Part shown: in pieces, positions 63,366 to 64,000 of the stretch
Position numbering within the stretch: position 1 is the first letter of the stretch
How the letters are laid out: each line of letters opens with the position of its first letter
Source of the DNA: Glycomyces salinus
GTDB lineage: Bacteria > Actinomycetota > Actinomycetes > Mycobacteriales > Micromonosporaceae
Direction of reading: 5' to 3'
Length of the DNA: 64,000 bases
Assembly: GCF_016428645.1 (NCBI RefSeq)
Contig: NZ_JAELXW010000012.1
Span: forward strand, 1 to 64,000
The notes under the pieces: generated by a model
The model's database searches: none
What the model was told of the DNA's origin: nothing
Seen by the model: the letters and a program-made list of their open reading frames with translations, nothing else
Made by a program: the position numbers and the translations under genes

Positions 63366-64000
63366 TGCGACTGCGCGCCCGACCGGATGCGCCCGGACCG
63401 GTGCCCGACCCGGCCGCCGCCGTCCGCGACCTGACCGTCGACCTCGGGGGCGAGCCCGTGCTGCGGGGACTGGACCTGGAGGTGCGCGGCGGCGAGGTCC
63501 TGAGCCTGGTGGGCCCCAACGGCGCCGGGAAGTCCACCCTGCTGTCGGCCCTGGCCGGGGACCTCGCCCCCGCCTCCGGCGAGGTCGAACTGTGGGGCCG
63601 CCCGATCGGCGACTGGCACCCCGCCCGGGTCGCCCGCAGGCGCGCGGTCCTGCCGCAGGCCCACCGCGTCTCCTTCCCGTTCACGGTCGCCGAGGTCGTC
63701 GCCATGGGACGCGCGCCCTGGAACGGCACGCCGGCCGCCGGCGAGGACGCCGAGCGGATCGCCGAGGCGCTGGCCCTCGCGGAGGCCGAGTCCCTCGCAG
63801 GCAGGGCGTTCACGTCGCTCTCCGGCGGCGAGCAGGCCCGCGTCATGCTCGCCCGGATCATCGCCCAGCAGGCCGGGCTGGTGCTGCTCGACGAGCCGAC
63901 CGCCGCCCTCGACCTGCGCCACCAGGAGATGGTCGGCCGCCTCTGCCGGGAACTGGCCGAGCGGGGCTCGGCCGTGGTCGCGGTCCTGCACGATCTGGAC
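63365..64000 (+). CDS. hmuV: Heme ABC transporter ATPase HmuV (partial, cut by window end)
   Basis: 212 codons visible. Walker A LVGPNGAGKSTLLS, Q-loop VLPQAHRVSFPFTVAEVV, signature LSGGEQARVMLARII, Walker B LVLLDEPTAALDLRH, and the H-loop in VAVLHDLD right at the edge. The ~40 C-terminal residues are outside the window. It powers HmuU. ATG 63365 overlaps the hmuU stop. Confidence 0.93.
   Translation, partial: MRLRARPDAPGPVPDPAAAVRDLTVDLGGEPVLRGLDLEVRGGEVLSLVGPNGAGKSTLLSALAGDLAPASGEVELWGRPIGDWHPARVARRRAVLPQAHRVSFPFTVAEVVAMGRAPWNGTPAAGEDAERIAEALALAEAESLAGRAFTSLSGGEQARVMLARIIAQQAGLVLLDEPTAALDLRHQEMVGRLCRELAERGSAVVAVLHDLD

Overview
The window is high-GC DNA from a mycothiol-using actinomycete. 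GTG and TTG starts are frequent, neighbouring genes often overlap by ATGA or GTGA, and there are mycothiol-dependent-isomerase-family proteins, HtaA/HmuTUV heme uptake, a CstR-type regulator, a BTAD/SARP regulator and secreted carbohydrate-active proteins. I cannot name a genus with confidence; the Glycomyces/Stackebrandtia relatives would fit.

Layout. 0.2-4.0 kb: a decayed P-type ATPase, then a reactive-sulfur module (CstB-like persulfide dioxygenase-rhodanese, rhodanese-DUF2892, TauE-like exporter, free rhodanese, CstR). Each of its three transcription units is preceded by the same 16-bp operator. 4.1-9.2 kb: a sugar-acid locus (SDR, IlvD/Edd dehydratase, IclR, zinc dehydrogenase) with a maltokinase-cap-like gene and a 3' SDR remnant. 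9.2-16.8 kb: a giant TPR protein, a secreted CBM2 protein, DUF2218 and a PaaI-type thioesterase. 16.9-22.5 kb: a compact three-gene family-5 ABC importer (fused permeases, fused ATPases) behind a Zur-like palindrome, and an AA10 LPMO. 22.6-26.1 kb: a BTAD regulator divergent from a dehalogenase-like hydrolase, and DUF1269.

26.1-28.0 kb is a gene graveyard. pcaD is intact behind internally deleted pcaB and pcaG and a pcaH stub, next to a decayed ABC transporter. 28.0-34.0 kb holds a GPP34 protein, an APC permease-GNAT pair, a small secreted protein, a heme-peroxidase stub, a NUDIX protein and two MDMPI paralogs. 34.1-43.0 kb is a ROK-controlled sugar operon: Gfo/Idh oxidoreductase, ribose-type ABC ATPase, two permeases, binding lipoprotein and two TIM-barrel isomerases. 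43.0-48.3 kb holds a UvrA paralog, VOC, AraC, a broken MFS transporter and NUDIX.

48.6-51.9 kb is a compositionally distinct island: an HD hydrolase, an alpha-toroid-TIR fusion, a HIT protein and a small multi-TM protein. It is my best candidate for an undescribed, possibly anti-phage, system. 51.9-58.3 kb: mtnP, a DUF2064-GT2 fusion, then a four-gene operon (response regulator, histidine kinase, polytopic membrane protein, and a nucleotide-sugar epimerase with a zinc-ribbon-like insert). 58.4-64.0 kb: two HtaA surface proteins divergent from hmuTUV across two DtxR/IdeR-like iron boxes; hmuV runs off the window.
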